The position numbers were made by a program, and so were the translations under genes. From positions 1-64,000 of the forward strand of contig NZ_JAJIRQ010000007.1 in NCBI RefSeq assembly GCF_025717605.1: a stretch of 64,000 bases of DNA. The letters are read 5' to 3'. This DNA is from Paucibacter sp. TC2R-5. Its GTDB lineage: Bacteria > Pseudomonadota > Gammaproteobacteria > Burkholderiales > Burkholderiaceae_C. Positions within the stretch are counted from its first letter, which is position 1, and every line of letters begins with the position of its first letter. Of the stretch, positions 46,301-54,744 are shown piece after piece. Under the pieces are notes generated by a model, which was not told the origin of the DNA, made no database searches, and worked only from the letters and a program-made list of their open reading frames with translations.

Positions 46301-49300
46301 AGGTGCGCAGCAGCCCCAGGCCCTGCAGCACCCCTGCCGACACCAGGATCAAGGGCTTGTCGCCCGAGATACCGAAGCGCCACAACACGCGTCGATCACA
46401 GACCGCCGTGGCCTCCAACAGTGCGGGGTCCCCATCGTCCGGCGTGGCGGCTTGCGGCCGCGCCAAGCTCAGCAGCAGCGCGGTCGTGACCGACTGCAGC
46501 GCGGCCAAGTTCTCGGCACTCAGGCCCAGCGTGCGCAAACGGATGCAAGTCAAGGTGGCCGACATCAGCGTGGCCCGCTGCACATGGCTGGGTTGGCGGT
46601 ATTTGTCGATGATGGCGTCCAGCTTGGCGCGGCTGTCGCAAGCGGCAGTGGCAAAGGTCAGCACCACCTTGGCCTGCGGCGCGATGTGTATACGCGCGGC
46701 CAGGGCGCAGACCGGGTCCAGACCGGTGTCCTGTTCGGCCGGCATGCCCGGCTCAGCGCTGTCATCGGCGTCAAGGGGGGTCTCAAAATCAGCCAAGGGC
46801 CGGCCAGCTTGCCGATTGCGGCCCAGCCATTGGTGGCGGTCGGTCTGGCAGCGCAGGCCGAGCAGATGCGGCCCGCCGTCGGCCAGAAAATGCGCCGCCA
46901 ACACACCCTGCTCGGTGTCCAGGCGTGGCTTGCGCTCAAACAGCAGCGCCTGATCCTCGGCCTGCCATTCGGCGCGCAAGAAGAGCTTGGAGAAGGCCGG
47001 ATGCGCCTCGTCAGCGCGCGGCTCGGCCAGGGTCGGCTCGAAGGCCGAGATCAGCTCGAAGTTCAGCGTTCGCTCGCTCAGATTGCGCAGCTCGACCTGG
47101 CGAAACTCGATATCGTCTTCAGGGCTGACCCAGACGGTCAGCTTGGCCTGCAGCTGCGGCCATGTCGCCTCGAAGCAGACGGTATCGGCATGAAAAGTAC
47201 TGCGGTACTGAGCGGCCGGATCGGGCGCCGGATGCTGGGTGAGCGACACCAAGCCGGGCCCGGCAGAGGGCGTCAAACCACGCAGATAGAAGAAGCTGCC
47301 CAGCGCGTCACGCAAGGCATCGTCGCGCCAGCGGCTGATGCCGACCCGCCCCCAACGGCTCCAGCCCGCACCATTGGCGCGCAGCGAGACGCTGTAGCGC
47401 CCGTTCGACAGCAGATGGGTCGGGGCCACGGCGGTCTCGCCCGGCAACACTTCGCGCAGCAAGCTGGGCGCGCGCAACTCCCGCGTGGGCTGCACCCAAC
47501 CTTGCGGAGGCTCGAACAAGACCGGCACCTCGCGCGGCGCACGCTCATGCAGCAGCGAGGCGACCGCCTCAATCTGCGCCGGCGCCATGCCCCAGCGCTG
47601 CGCCACGCCGCCCAGCAAGACATTGGCCAGCGCAACCACACTCATGCCCTGGTGGTGAGCCATAAAGGTGCTGACCGGGGTGAAGCGGGCCTTGCCGGCC
47701 TGGCGGGCGGGTGAATAGTCAAGCGCCTCGATAAATCCATAACGCCCTCGCACAGCGGGGCTCAGCCCCTCCAGCACGGCAAAATTTCGGCAGGCCGCCT
47801 GCGGCGCGATCTGCGCGGCCAGCGCGGTGGCGTAAGGTGCAATCACCAGCTCATCGCTCGGCGTGCGGCGCAGCGCCAGCCTGGGCACACCTTGGGGCGC
47901 GTACTGATAGGCCAGCGTGTAATCGCGCCCGGCAATCGCTGATTCTGAAATTCCCCAAGGCGTCTGGTTCTGCGCGGCAAAGCGCACCTGTTCTTGCAGC
48001 GCGGCCAGGCAGGCTTCACGCAAGACGCTGCCATGCGGCTCGTCCAGCACCAGGCTGGGCATCAAATACTCGAACATCGAACCCGACCAGGAACGCAGGC
48101 CCGCCACCTTCTCGACCGCAAAAAACGGCCGCCCGAGTGCGCACCAGTGGCGCACCGGCACATCGCCCTTGGCCACGGCAAACAGGCTGGTCAAGCGCGA
48201 CTCCGAGGCGAGCAAATCGTAAAAGCCCGAGTCCAGCTGCTGCTCGGCGACGCGGTAGCCAATATGGAAAAGATGGCGCTTGGGGTGGTAGAGGAACTTG
48301 AAATCCGCCTCCATCGCCAAGCGCTCGAAGGCGCCGGCCAGCGCCAGCAAGCGGCCGATAGCCGCCGGCTGCTCGGCGGCCACCAAGTCCAGCGCAGCCG
48401 AGCGCCGCGTGGCTCGCAGATCGGCCAGGCACCAGCGCAATTGCTCGCGCACAGGTGCACCTGCGCCGCAGCGGCTGGTCAATAAAGGGGCGAGCCGTTC
48501 TTGTGCGATGCGCTGCGCACGCGCGCCCGCCTCGGTGTCAAAGGGCGCTTGCGCCAGCTTGCGGCAGGCCTGTGCCGCGGCCAGCAAATGGCCACACAGA
48601 TTGCCGCTGTCCACGGTGGACACATAACGCGGCAACAACGCAGCACCGCGTTCGGTGTCATACCAATTCAAGAAGTGACCTCGGTGGCGCTCCAGCGCGG
48701 CAAGGCTGGCCAGCGTCGCTTCGAGCCGACTCAAGAGCTCCTGCGTGCCTATCCAGCCGAACTCGCGTGCGCAAGGGACAGCCAACAGGTACAGGCCGAT
48801 ATTGGTCGGCGAGGTGCGATGCGCCAGCATGTCTTGCGGGTCGGTCTGAAAATTGTCGGGCGGCAAATAGCGGTCGCCGGGGCCTATGCAGCGCTCAAAA
48901 AAGCGCCAGGTATCTCGCGCCACGCCATGCAGATAGATCTGCTCGGCGGCCAGCAGCACGGGCTGCTCACAGGCCAGATTCGGGCGGCTCACCCACCAAC
49001 TCAGCAGCGGCGCCGTCAGCCAGGCGCCGCAGAGCAAGGCCGCCAACAGGGGATGCTCGGTGCCCGTGTAGAGCAGGCCCACAAACAAGAGCAGGGCCAG
49101 CAAGGGAGCGCGCCAATGTTGGCGCAAAACCGCAGGCAGCGCCGTCTTGGCGGCGGCTTGCGCGGCCGCGGCGGTAGTCCATTGCAGCAGCCGGCGGCGG
49201 CTGATGAACATACGGAACAGCGCGCGTGCGACAGCGTCCAGCGCCATCAGCGCCTGCTGCATCAACTGCCCCAGCAGCCAGGCCCCACTGAGCAAGGCGC

Positions 49301-52049
49301 GCAGCAAATCGCTGCCGGCGCGCCCGTAAAAATGGCGCAGGGCGAGATCATCTCGGCTCGGCGCAAAGCCAGCCAAGGCACCCAGCAAGGGCCCCGCCGC
49401 CAGCGCGGCCCACACCAGGCCCAAGGCCACCCAGATCGGCACACCGGAGCCCGCCAGCGAAAAAACCAGCAAAGCCATGGACGCCGGCGCCACCAGGGAG
49501 CGGCGCAAATTGTCAAACATCTTCCAGCGGCTGACGGCCCGGAAGGGGTAACGCCAGGGGTTCAACAGAATAGGCAGTAACTGCCAATCGCCACGGGTCC
49601 AGCGGTGCACGCGCGACGCGGCCACGTCGGCATGGAAAGGGGCGTCCTCGACCACGGTGATGTCGCTGACCGCTGCGCAGCGAGCCAGCGCGCCCTCCAG
49701 CAGGTCGTGACTCAAGACCTGGCCCTCGGGCAGGCGCGCATGCAGCACGGCATGCAGCGCCTGCACATGCAGCAGGCCCTTGCCACTGAAGCTGCCCTCC
49801 TGGAACAAGTCCTGGTAGACCTCGGAGCTGGCGGCGCTGTAGGGGTCGATGCCGCATTGGCCAGCGAAGAACCAGTGATAGAGCGTGAAGTCCTTGGGCG
49901 CCGGCAGCGGCGTGACCACGCGCGGCTGCAAGATGCCATAACCCTGGGCGACAAAGCGCCCGCTCGGATCAAGCCTGGGTTGGTTATGCGGATGGGCGGC
50001 CACGCCGACCAGTTCGCGCAAGCGCCCCGGCGGCAGCTGGGTGTCGCTGTCCAGGGTGACGATGTAGCGCGTGTTCTGCATGGGCGTGGACAGCTCGCCG
50101 AGGTCGACGAAGCTGGACTCACCGCCGGGCTCGGCCAGCAACGTGATCAGTTGCTCCAGCTTGCCGCGCTTGCGCTCCCAGCCTATCCAGGCCTGCTCGG
50201 TGGGGCTGAAAGCCCGGCGGCGGTGCAGCAAGATGAAGCGCGGCGCGCGCTGCTCGCTCAGCTGCGGATGGCGCAGATTGAGTTTGCTCAGCTGTGACTG
50301 GGCCAGCGCCAGCAAAGCCGCATCGCCTGCCAGCTCGGGCGTGGGCGCATCGAGCCAATCGCTCAACAAGGCGAACTGGGCCTGAGGCTCTGGATTGGCA
50401 AGATAGTGCAGGTGCAGGCGATGCACCAACTCGGCCACGGCCGCCGCGCTGCTCAACATCGCCGGCATCACCACCATCACCCGATGCTCCGGCGGTATGC
50501 CCTGCGCCAAGGCCAGGCGCGGCAAAAGGCTGGGGCGGGCCGACTCGCTGACCAGCCGATTGATCACCGCCACCACCGCTTCTGAAGCCGGAAACAACAT
50601 CAGCAAGGCCACCAAGGGCCAAGTAGCCTGCGCCGGCAAGCCCCAGGCCACCAGCCCAATGCTGCCGCACAGCAGTGCACAGAGATAAAAAGGCAGGGCC
50701 AGGCGCCGCGTGTAGCGCTGCAGCAGGCCGATCTGCCGCCCCGGCAGACCCAGGGCGGCCCAAAGGGCGGGCCTGCCGGCGCCGCTGAGCCAATGGCTGG
50801 CGTCTGTTTTGCTGGCGTGCGCTTGACCAGCGACCTTGTCCTTGGCGTCGATCGCCCCATGCGACACGTCCATCAGGCCCAACAAGGCCTGCGCCACGGC
50901 CACCTCGCTGCGACCGCTGCGCCGCGCCAGGCGCTCGATCGCGTGCAGGCTTTGGTCGCGGCTGACCATATGCTCGGCCGCGAATACCGGCGAGCCCATC
51001 ATCACATGCATCAAGCTGCTGCTGCGCGCGACGATGTCGGGCCAGTCGGCATCACCGATGGCGCGTAAGCTGGTCAGGGCATTGCTGACACTCAGGTTGT
51101 CGGCGGTCTGATCGGCGGTTTGCTGCAGCTGTGCGGCGGCCAAGTCAGGCAAGGCCTCGCTCAACCAGCGCGCCCGCCAGGAGTCGCTCAGGCGCTCCCC
51201 GGTCATGCGCTGATCCTGCAGGCGCTGCGCCATCTGGGCGAGGAAAATCCGCCCGACGCCGCGCCGATTCAGCAGCGCCAGTAAGTCCTCCAGCGCACCG
51301 GTGGTGAAACTGTCGAGCCGATCAAAACAAAGGTTAGCGACTTCGCGTGCAGCCTTGTTGGTCGCCACCCGCTCGGCCAAGCGGCGCAGGTTTTCCACCA
51401 GCACGACCCGCAAGGTGGTCGGCAGCGCCCAGATCTCGCGCAGGCTCAGCTCACGCGTTTCTTGGTAGGCGGACAGGAACTGCAGCAGCAAGTCCTCGTC
51501 GAAAGCGCCGTCGGTATGGGCGACAAAAGCCCAGGCCACGCCATAGATGCGCGGCAGGCCAGCGAGCGGCTCATCCACCAACACCGGCAAGGCGCGGAAA
51601 TAGCTGCGCGGCAGCCCTTCGTGGACTTCTTTGAGTTGCGCCTCAACCAGGTGAAAGTTATCCAGCAGCCATTCGGCTGCGGGGCTGATGTCATAGCCAC
51701 TTTTGGCACGCTCGCCGATATAGCGATGGGCCTGGCGCAGCGCTTGAACATTGCTGCGCAGGCGCGGAAAAAAACTCGCCGCAAATGCGCTGGCGCGCTC
51801 GGCGCTGTGGGTCGCACCGAGGCTGCGACCATGCTGGGCAAAGCGCTGCTGGCCGAAGATCTCGGCCCGGATCGGTGCTTGCAGGGCGCCATGCTGGCTG
51901 CCCAGGATGTCGCATAGCAGGGGCGAGGCTTCGGGCAGCAGGCGCTGCAACTCGCGGGGAAACGCGGCAGCCCCAAAGGTCTCCCGGCCCCCTCTCGGGG
52001 CGGCGGGCGCAGCAATGCTGCGACCTTGGGGGCGCTCAGAGCTGCCCAT
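43365..52049 (-). CDS. ndvB: NdvB-type cyclic beta-1,2-glucan synthase (GT84 + GH94)
   Basis: 2894 residues, near the usual 2830-2870 of NdvB. The order is an N-terminal cytoplasmic region, a first membrane pair near 445-500, the glycosyltransferase with YIVTLDSDTQLPPG (near 660) and VHRWTRGDWQLLP (near 815), more membrane helices (about 855-1035), a glucoamylase-like domain (about 1100-1500), and two beta-sandwich/phosphorylase regions. The last (GH94) holds GSGDWNDGMN near residue 2536. The enzyme makes cyclic glucans that go to the periplasm and help in osmoadaptation. A small membrane-protein gene ends 3 bases upstream and OmpA-like lipoprotein genes follow that, so an envelope operon is likely. 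Confidence 0.93.
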   Translation of the reverse strand: MGSSERPQGRSIAAPAAPRGGRETFGAAAFPRELQRLLPEASPLLCDILGSQHGALQAPIRAEIFGQQRFAQHGRSLGATHSAERASAFAASFFPRLRSNVQALRQAHRYIGERAKSGYDISPAAEWLLDNFHLVEAQLKEVHEGLPRSYFRALPVLVDEPLAGLPRIYGVAWAFVAHTDGAFDEDLLLQFLSAYQETRELSLREIWALPTTLRVVLVENLRRLAERVATNKAAREVANLCFDRLDSFTTGALEDLLALLNRRGVGRIFLAQMAQRLQDQRMTGERLSDSWRARWLSEALPDLAAAQLQQTADQTADNLSVSNALTSLRAIGDADWPDIVARSSSLMHVMMGSPVFAAEHMVSRDQSLHAIERLARRSGRSEVAVAQALLGLMDVSHGAIDAKDKVAGQAHASKTDASHWLSGAGRPALWAALGLPGRQIGLLQRYTRRLALPFYLCALLCGSIGLVAWGLPAQATWPLVALLMLFPASEAVVAVINRLVSESARPSLLPRLALAQGIPPEHRVMVVMPAMLSSAAAVAELVHRLHLHYLANPEPQAQFALLSDWLDAPTPELAGDAALLALAQSQLSKLNLRHPQLSEQRAPRFILLHRRRAFSPTEQAWIGWERKRGKLEQLITLLAEPGGESSFVDLGELSTPMQNTRYIVTLDSDTQLPPGRLRELVGVAAHPHNQPRLDPSGRFVAQGYGILQPRVVTPLPAPKDFTLYHWFFAGQCGIDPYSAASSEVYQDLFQEGSFSGKGLLHVQALHAVLHARLPEGQVLSHDLLEGALARCAAVSDITVVEDAPFHADVAASRVHRWTRGDWQLLPILLNPWRYPFRAVSRWKMFDNLRRSLVAPASMALLVFSLAGSGVPIWVALGLVWAALAAGPLLGALAGFAPSRDDLALRHFYGRAGSDLLRALLSGAWLLGQLMQQALMALDAVARALFRMFISRRRLLQWTTAAAAQAAAKTALPAVLRQHWRAPLLALLLFVGLLYTGTEHPLLAALLCGAWLTAPLLSWWVSRPNLACEQPVLLAAEQIYLHGVARDTWRFFERCIGPGDRYLPPDNFQTDPQDMLAHRTSPTNIGLYLLAVPCAREFGWIGTQELLSRLEATLASLAALERHRGHFLNWYDTERGAALLPRYVSTVDSGNLCGHLLAAAQACRKLAQAPFDTEAGARAQRIAQERLAPLLTSRCGAGAPVREQLRWCLADLRATRRSAALDLVAAEQPAAIGRLLALAGAFERLAMEADFKFLYHPKRHLFHIGYRVAEQQLDSGFYDLLASESRLTSLFAVAKGDVPVRHWCALGRPFFAVEKVAGLRSWSGSMFEYLMPSLVLDEPHGSVLREACLAALQEQVRFAAQNQTPWGISESAIAGRDYTLAYQYAPQGVPRLALRRTPSDELVIAPYATALAAQIAPQAACRNFAVLEGLSPAVRGRYGFIEALDYSPARQAGKARFTPVSTFMAHHQGMSVVALANVLLGGVAQRWGMAPAQIEAVASLLHERAPREVPVLFEPPQGWVQPTRELRAPSLLREVLPGETAVAPTHLLSNGRYSVSLRANGAGWSRWGRVGISRWRDDALRDALGSFFYLRGLTPSAGPGLVSLTQHPAPDPAAQYRSTFHADTVCFEATWPQLQAKLTVWVSPEDDIEFRQVELRNLSERTLNFELISAFEPTLAEPRADEAHPAFSKLFLRAEWQAEDQALLFERKPRLDTEQGVLAAHFLADGGPHLLGLRCQTDRHQWLGRNRQAGRPLADFETPLDADDSAEPGMPAEQDTGLDPVCALAARIHIAPQAKVVLTFATAACDSRAKLDAIIDKYRQPSHVQRATLMSATLTCIRLRTLGLSAENLAALQSVTTALLLSLARPQAATPDDGDPALLEATAVCDRRVLWRFGISGDKPLILVSAGVLQGLGLLRTLAKALRLWSWGGVACDLVIINGEPASYLMTLQRELLALRERHLAENQAGAASGQDLSGLHVLRAEELSPSELSSLRTLACLRLHADGRPLPHHIADWLGQHEQALDARLEASSTVVGPELGPHVQTSAQQFQGKFGGAATPELGEFSFEVDAQRKPQRPWINVLANRDFGAQLSESGGGYSWALNSRMNQLTPWANDAVADPPGEWFLLQDMATLAVWSVAPGAWGEAELGYEVRHGQGYSVIKHRRGDLGVTATWCVDAATSVKQIELSFVNHGSRSLTLRVLGMVEWQMGAGRAERSTLQTLAKPTRASDRRLNTLLATQREQGQGFGEGTAFFALAAPTEPAGKHGPAAESVDWTCDRREFFDARGRLVMPDFLGKRDGAGLDPCAALATELQLAPGASAQRVFLLGYGASPAAALALAEQAAGVPAAQRLGATQASWDALLGTTELATPDPLFDALVNRWLLYQTVACRLWAKAGFYQAGGATGFRDQLQDAMALAWAAPQLLRQQIVLCASRQFVEGDVQHWWHSPLGAGVRTHFSDDLLWLPLACAHYLRCTGDAGLLDEGVHFLDGAQIPAGAEDAYYTPTQSAEAASVYEHAARTLDRSLRVGVHGLPLMGSGDWNDGMNRVGAEGRGESVWLGWFLCRVVTDFAPLARARGESFRAATWESAAAGWRSALIGPAWDGQWFKRAFFDNGEPLGSSQNAEARIDLIAQAWSVLSGAAPPALQRMAMAAAQSHLIDADAGLLRLLDPPLAKAVPSAGYIQAYPPGVRENGGQYSHAGVWALMARAQLGQGAAERADGPEGEAAGDAVYRYFSYLSPAHRAAHPQRGPVYGAEPYVLAGDVYSQPPYVGRGGWSWYTGAAAWLHRAAIESICGLRLEASQLSFQPCLPGHWPRVELTLRRDGRVMHFVLLRCNFAQALAKASSLGAQVLLPGESLAWSDLPANAVPSNFVVPLVPAAAHSPARPSPTAAGVAL

Positions 52050-52052
52050 CGC

Positions 52053-52295
52053 TCAGCCCAGCAAGACGCTGCCGACCATCAAAAGCAAGAGGGCCAGAAT
52101 CAGGCTGGTGATGAAGCGGGGAGCGACAAAACCGTGCAAGCTCTCGGCCGCACAGCGCAGCCTGAAGACGGCGCCACTATTGGCCCGGCACAGGCCCAGG
52201 TGCTCGCCCATGGCCTGGAGTTCGCCGGGCGAGGTGTCGGCGCTGTCGCCAAATGACGAGGTACTCCAGGTGCCGGCAGCGTGTTTGTAAGACAT
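52053..52295 (-). CDS. Small C-terminally anchored membrane protein upstream of ndvB
   Basis: 80 residues from the ATG at 52295 (MSYKHAAGTWS); one 12 bases earlier is also possible. The C-terminus has one hydrophobic segment (ITSLILALLLLMVGSVLLG). The middle contains two cysteines (GLCRANSG, RLRCAAES). I do not recognise a family. Its stop lies just before the ndvB start and 16 bases separate it from the OmpA gene, so it is translated from the same message and may assist the synthase or anchor the complex. Confidence 0.65.
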   Translation of the reverse strand: MSYKHAAGTWSTSSFGDSADTSPGELQAMGEHLGLCRANSGAVFRLRCAAESLHGFVAPRFITSLILALLLLMVGSVLLG

Positions 52296-52311
52296 GGTTT
52301 GCCCCATTCGC

Positions 52312-53226
52312 TTAACGACGCGGACGCACGGGCTGGTCGTTCTCCGAGATATAGATCTCGACTCGACGGTTCAAGGCCCGGTTGCTGGCATTGCTGTTGT
52401 CGGCCACCGGAAAGCGCTCGCCGTGACCCACGGTTGAGATGGCTACCGTCGGCAGGCCGTTGCCGGCGCTCAGCAGCGCGGCCTTGACCGCATCGGCGCG
52501 GCGCAGCGACAAGGCATCGTTCAAGGCGCTGCCGCCACTGTTGTCGGTATGGCCTTCGATCAAGACCTGGCGCTTGGGGTTCTGCTGCAGATAGTCGGCC
52601 AGCTTGCGCATAGCCTGCTGGGCCGCCGGCTTGACTTCGGCGCGGTTGAGCTCGAACAAGACGTCGCCCAGCGTCACCAGCATGCCGCGTTCGGTCTTTT
52701 GCGCCTGCAATGCCGACAACTCGGCTTGCGCTTTGGCCGCGTCTGCCTGCGCTCCTGCGGCTGTCGCGACGGCTATTTCCGTGACCTGTTCGGCCGCAGC
52801 GGCTTGACGCTGCGCGACGCCGGTTTGCTTGCGCGAACTGGCCAACTCCTGGGTGCGTTGATCGGCGCGGGCGCGTTCGCGCTCGGCCACGCTGCCGGCC
52901 ACGGCTGCGTCATTGCTTTTGGCCAAGGCCACTGCAACGGCGCGACGCGCTTGTTGATTGGCCACATAGGCCGCGCTGGCCAGCTCGGGGCCGTCATCGC
53001 CCTTGGCCAACATGGCGTTGGCGCGGCCGAGCGAGTCGGACGCGGTCTTCAACTCCAACGGTGCATGCGTGCGCACCATCGGGTCGCCCTCGGCGCTTTG
53101 CACGGCTTGCCGCGCTTGGGTCAAGGCGGCCGGTGGCGCCGGCGGCGTGCTGGCGCAAGCACCCAGCAAGAGGCTGGTCAACAGCAGGCTGGAAGTCTTC
53201 TTGGGAGAGTAGGCGAATGATTTCAT
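52312..53226 (-). CDS. OmpA-like lipoprotein with N-terminal DUF4398 domain
   Basis: 304 residues from the ATG at 53226. A lipoprotein signal ends LLLGAC. The DUF4398-like helical region (about 25-100: ALTQARQAVQSAEG, ASAAYVANQQARRAV) is followed by a coiled coil (about 100-185) and an OmpA peptidoglycan-binding domain with VLFELNRAEVKPAA, IEGHTDNSGG and LSLRRADAV. It should tether the outer membrane to the cell wall. The preceding gene encodes a short DUF4398 paralogue, suggesting duplication followed by domain fusion. Confidence 0.92.
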   Translation of the reverse strand: MKSFAYSPKKTSSLLLTSLLLGACASTPPAPPAALTQARQAVQSAEGDPMVRTHAPLELKTASDSLGRANAMLAKGDDGPELASAAYVANQQARRAVAVALAKSNDAAVAGSVAERERARADQRTQELASSRKQTGVAQRQAAAAEQVTEIAVATAAGAQADAAKAQAELSALQAQKTERGMLVTLGDVLFELNRAEVKPAAQQAMRKLADYLQQNPKRQVLIEGHTDNSGGSALNDALSLRRADAVKAALLSAGNGLPTVAISTVGHGERFPVADNSNASNRALNRRVEIYISENDQPVRPRR

Positions 53227-53276
53227 GGGGCTGGTTTCCTGTGGGTTTGGCGGCGGCAAACGAGTCTTTTGTTCAC

Positions 53277-53693
53277 TTACTTGCGCGACATCTCGTCGCG
53301 CAGCTGACGGATGCCTTCGCGCACCTCGGCCAGCGCGCGCGCCGAGCGCACCGAGCGGGCTTGGCTCTCGGCCAGGGCCGCGTCGGCTTCGGCCTGTTCG
53401 GCCAAGCGGCGGGCCAGTTCAAAGTCCTGCTTGGCAAAGGCCGCATTGGCCAGATTGAGCTTGGCGCGCGCGGCGGCAACTTCGACGGGCGCGTCGACTG
53501 CGGCCGAGGTGTCGGCGCGTTCCACGGCAGCCTTGCTGACGGCCATTTGTGCGGTGGGCGGCGTGCTGGAGCAAGCCGCCAACACGGCGACCCAAGCGAG
53601 CACAGCGGCCGAAGCCAGCTTGGGCCCGGCCTTCATGGCGGGGCGCTGGGCCGGTATTGCTTGCATTGCTGCTGTTGTGTTGATGTTTTTCAT
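53277..53693 (-). CDS. DUF4398 lipoprotein
   Basis: 138 residues from the ATG at 53693 with GGAGAAG directly upstream. A long basic signal ends VAVLAACSSTPP, a lipobox. The rest is one helical DUF4398 unit (VEVAAARAKLNLANAAFAKQDFELARRLAEQAEADAALAES from about residue 75). Its function is unknown; members often pair with OmpA-like proteins, as here, 50 bp from the next gene. It is the first gene of the DUF4398, OmpA, small membrane protein, ndvB series. Confidence 0.88.
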   Translation of the reverse strand: MKNINTTAAMQAIPAQRPAMKAGPKLASAAVLAWVAVLAACSSTPPTAQMAVSKAAVERADTSAAVDAPVEVAAARAKLNLANAAFAKQDFELARRLAEQAEADAALAESQARSVRSARALAEVREGIRQLRDEMSRK

Positions 53694-53808
53694 GGCTTCT
53701 CCATAGGTGATCAAGGACTGCAGCCATCATGCTGGCGGGGGGGCGCGGCCACCATCAGCAGAGCCCGCGCGCCCTTGTCGGACAGGGCCTACAGCAAGGC
53801 CGCGAGAT

Positions 53809-54360
53809 TCAATCTGCGTGCCGCTTGAGCCAAGCGAGGTAATGCTCGACCCAGCGCTGCATCAAATCCTTGGCGCTGGCCCCGAAGCCTCCGTCTGCAT
53901 CAAAGAGGCCGGGCTGAGCCTGCAAGAACGCCTCGGGCGCGGGCATCAGCGGCACATCCAGGCAAGACAGCACATTGCGCAAATGCTGCTGCGCCGCCGC
54001 AGTGCCTACCGCCCCCGGCGACACGCCCAAGAGCCCGGCCGGCTTGCCCGCCCAAACGCTTTGGCCGGACGGGCGCGAGCCATGATCGATGGCGTTCTTG
54101 AGTACGCCGGGGATGGAGCGGTTGTATTCGGGCGTCACAAAAAGCAGGGCTTGCGAGCCCTGCACATCGGCCCGCAGACGCTGAACGGCAGCTGCGGGAT
54201 TGGCGTCGTCGTCCTGGTTGTAGAGCGGCAAGTCTCCGATCTCGATTGCTTTGAAGCTGATCCAATCTGGCGCCAAGCGCATCACGGCGCCGGCCAACTG
54301 CCGATTGAGGGACTCGCGGCGTAGGCTGCCGACGATGAGGGCCACTTGATAGTTCTGCAT
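53809..54360 (-). CDS. NADPH-dependent FMN reductase
   Basis: 183 residues from the ATG at 54360, with GGAGA 7 bases upstream; an in-frame start at 54387 lacks a ribosome site. The flavodoxin-like fold has VALIVGSLRRESLNRQLA for FMN phosphate, LLFVTPEYNRSIPGVLKNAIDHGSR (from about residue 75) and GVSPGAVGTAAAQQHLRN. It reduces FMN or quinones and azo compounds and may protect against quinone stress. The upstream shared motif (copy E) suggests co-regulation with the stress genes. It could also supply reduced flavin to the halogenase-like proteins, but nothing in the position supports this directly. Confidence 0.9.
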   Translation of the reverse strand: MQNYQVALIVGSLRRESLNRQLAGAVMRLAPDWISFKAIEIGDLPLYNQDDDANPAAAVQRLRADVQGSQALLFVTPEYNRSIPGVLKNAIDHGSRPSGQSVWAGKPAGLLGVSPGAVGTAAAQQHLRNVLSCLDVPLMPAPEAFLQAQPGLFDADGGFGASAKDLMQRWVEHYLAWLKRHAD

Positions 54361-54397
54361 AGAAGTCTCCGCAAAAAGGAGCTTCAAACTTACGATC

Positions 54398-54736
54398 TCA
54401 AGTCTGCCGGGTCTGTGCGTTAGGCAACGCTGCGAGCTGCCGCTTCAATTGCTGAATTTCATCCAGAAGATCCAAGACCAGGGCCGTGCCGTGCGGGCCC
54501 AGATCGAGTTCGCGCTGCAGGCGCAGCGCCAAGCGAGCACGGCGCAACGCGGCGCCCTCGAACATCCATTGCGACATGTCCTCGTCCATGCGCCCGAACA
54601 CGCCCTCGCGCACCAACTCGACCAGGCACAAACTCTCCACCTGGCATGCTTGGCTGAGCCCGCTCAGCGTGAATCTCAGCTCGCGCTCGACCAGCATCGC
54701 TTGCTCGAGTTGTGGGGCCATAGTCATTGCCATCAT
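54398..54736 (-). CDS. cbpM: CbpM-type chaperone modulator
   Basis: 112 residues from the ATG at 54736; another ATG follows at 54733, and GAGGAG at 54741-54746 fits the second better. It has a MerR-like helical pattern: FTLSGLSQACQVESLCLVELVREGVF and ALRRARLALRLQRELDLGPHGTALVLDLLDEIQQLK. CbpM binds the J-domain of CbpA and inhibits it. The start overlaps the end of cbpA by a few bases, so the pair is coupled. Confidence 0.88.
   Translation of the reverse strand: MMAMTMAPQLEQAMLVERELRFTLSGLSQACQVESLCLVELVREGVFGRMDEDMSQWMFEGAALRRARLALRLQRELDLGPHGTALVLDLLDEIQQLKRQLAALPNAQTRQT
54414..54429 (-). promoter_or_regulatory. Shared stress-region motif, copy E
   Basis: Plus strand TGTGCGTTAGGCAACG. Towards the FMN reductase it reads CGTTGCCTAACGCACA then GACCCGGCAGA. 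Only the gene-proximal half (ACGCACA) matches fully. It lies in the last codons of cbpM. Confidence 0.5.
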
Positions 54737-54744
54737 GCTGCTCC

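Noticed and set aside
43410-47714. Long plus-strand open frames (852 and 571 codons) opposite the ndvB gene
   Set aside because: They are antisense to a well-supported gene with recognisable motifs. In GC-rich coding DNA the opposite strand often stays open, and the translations are Gln/Arg/His-rich with no domain.
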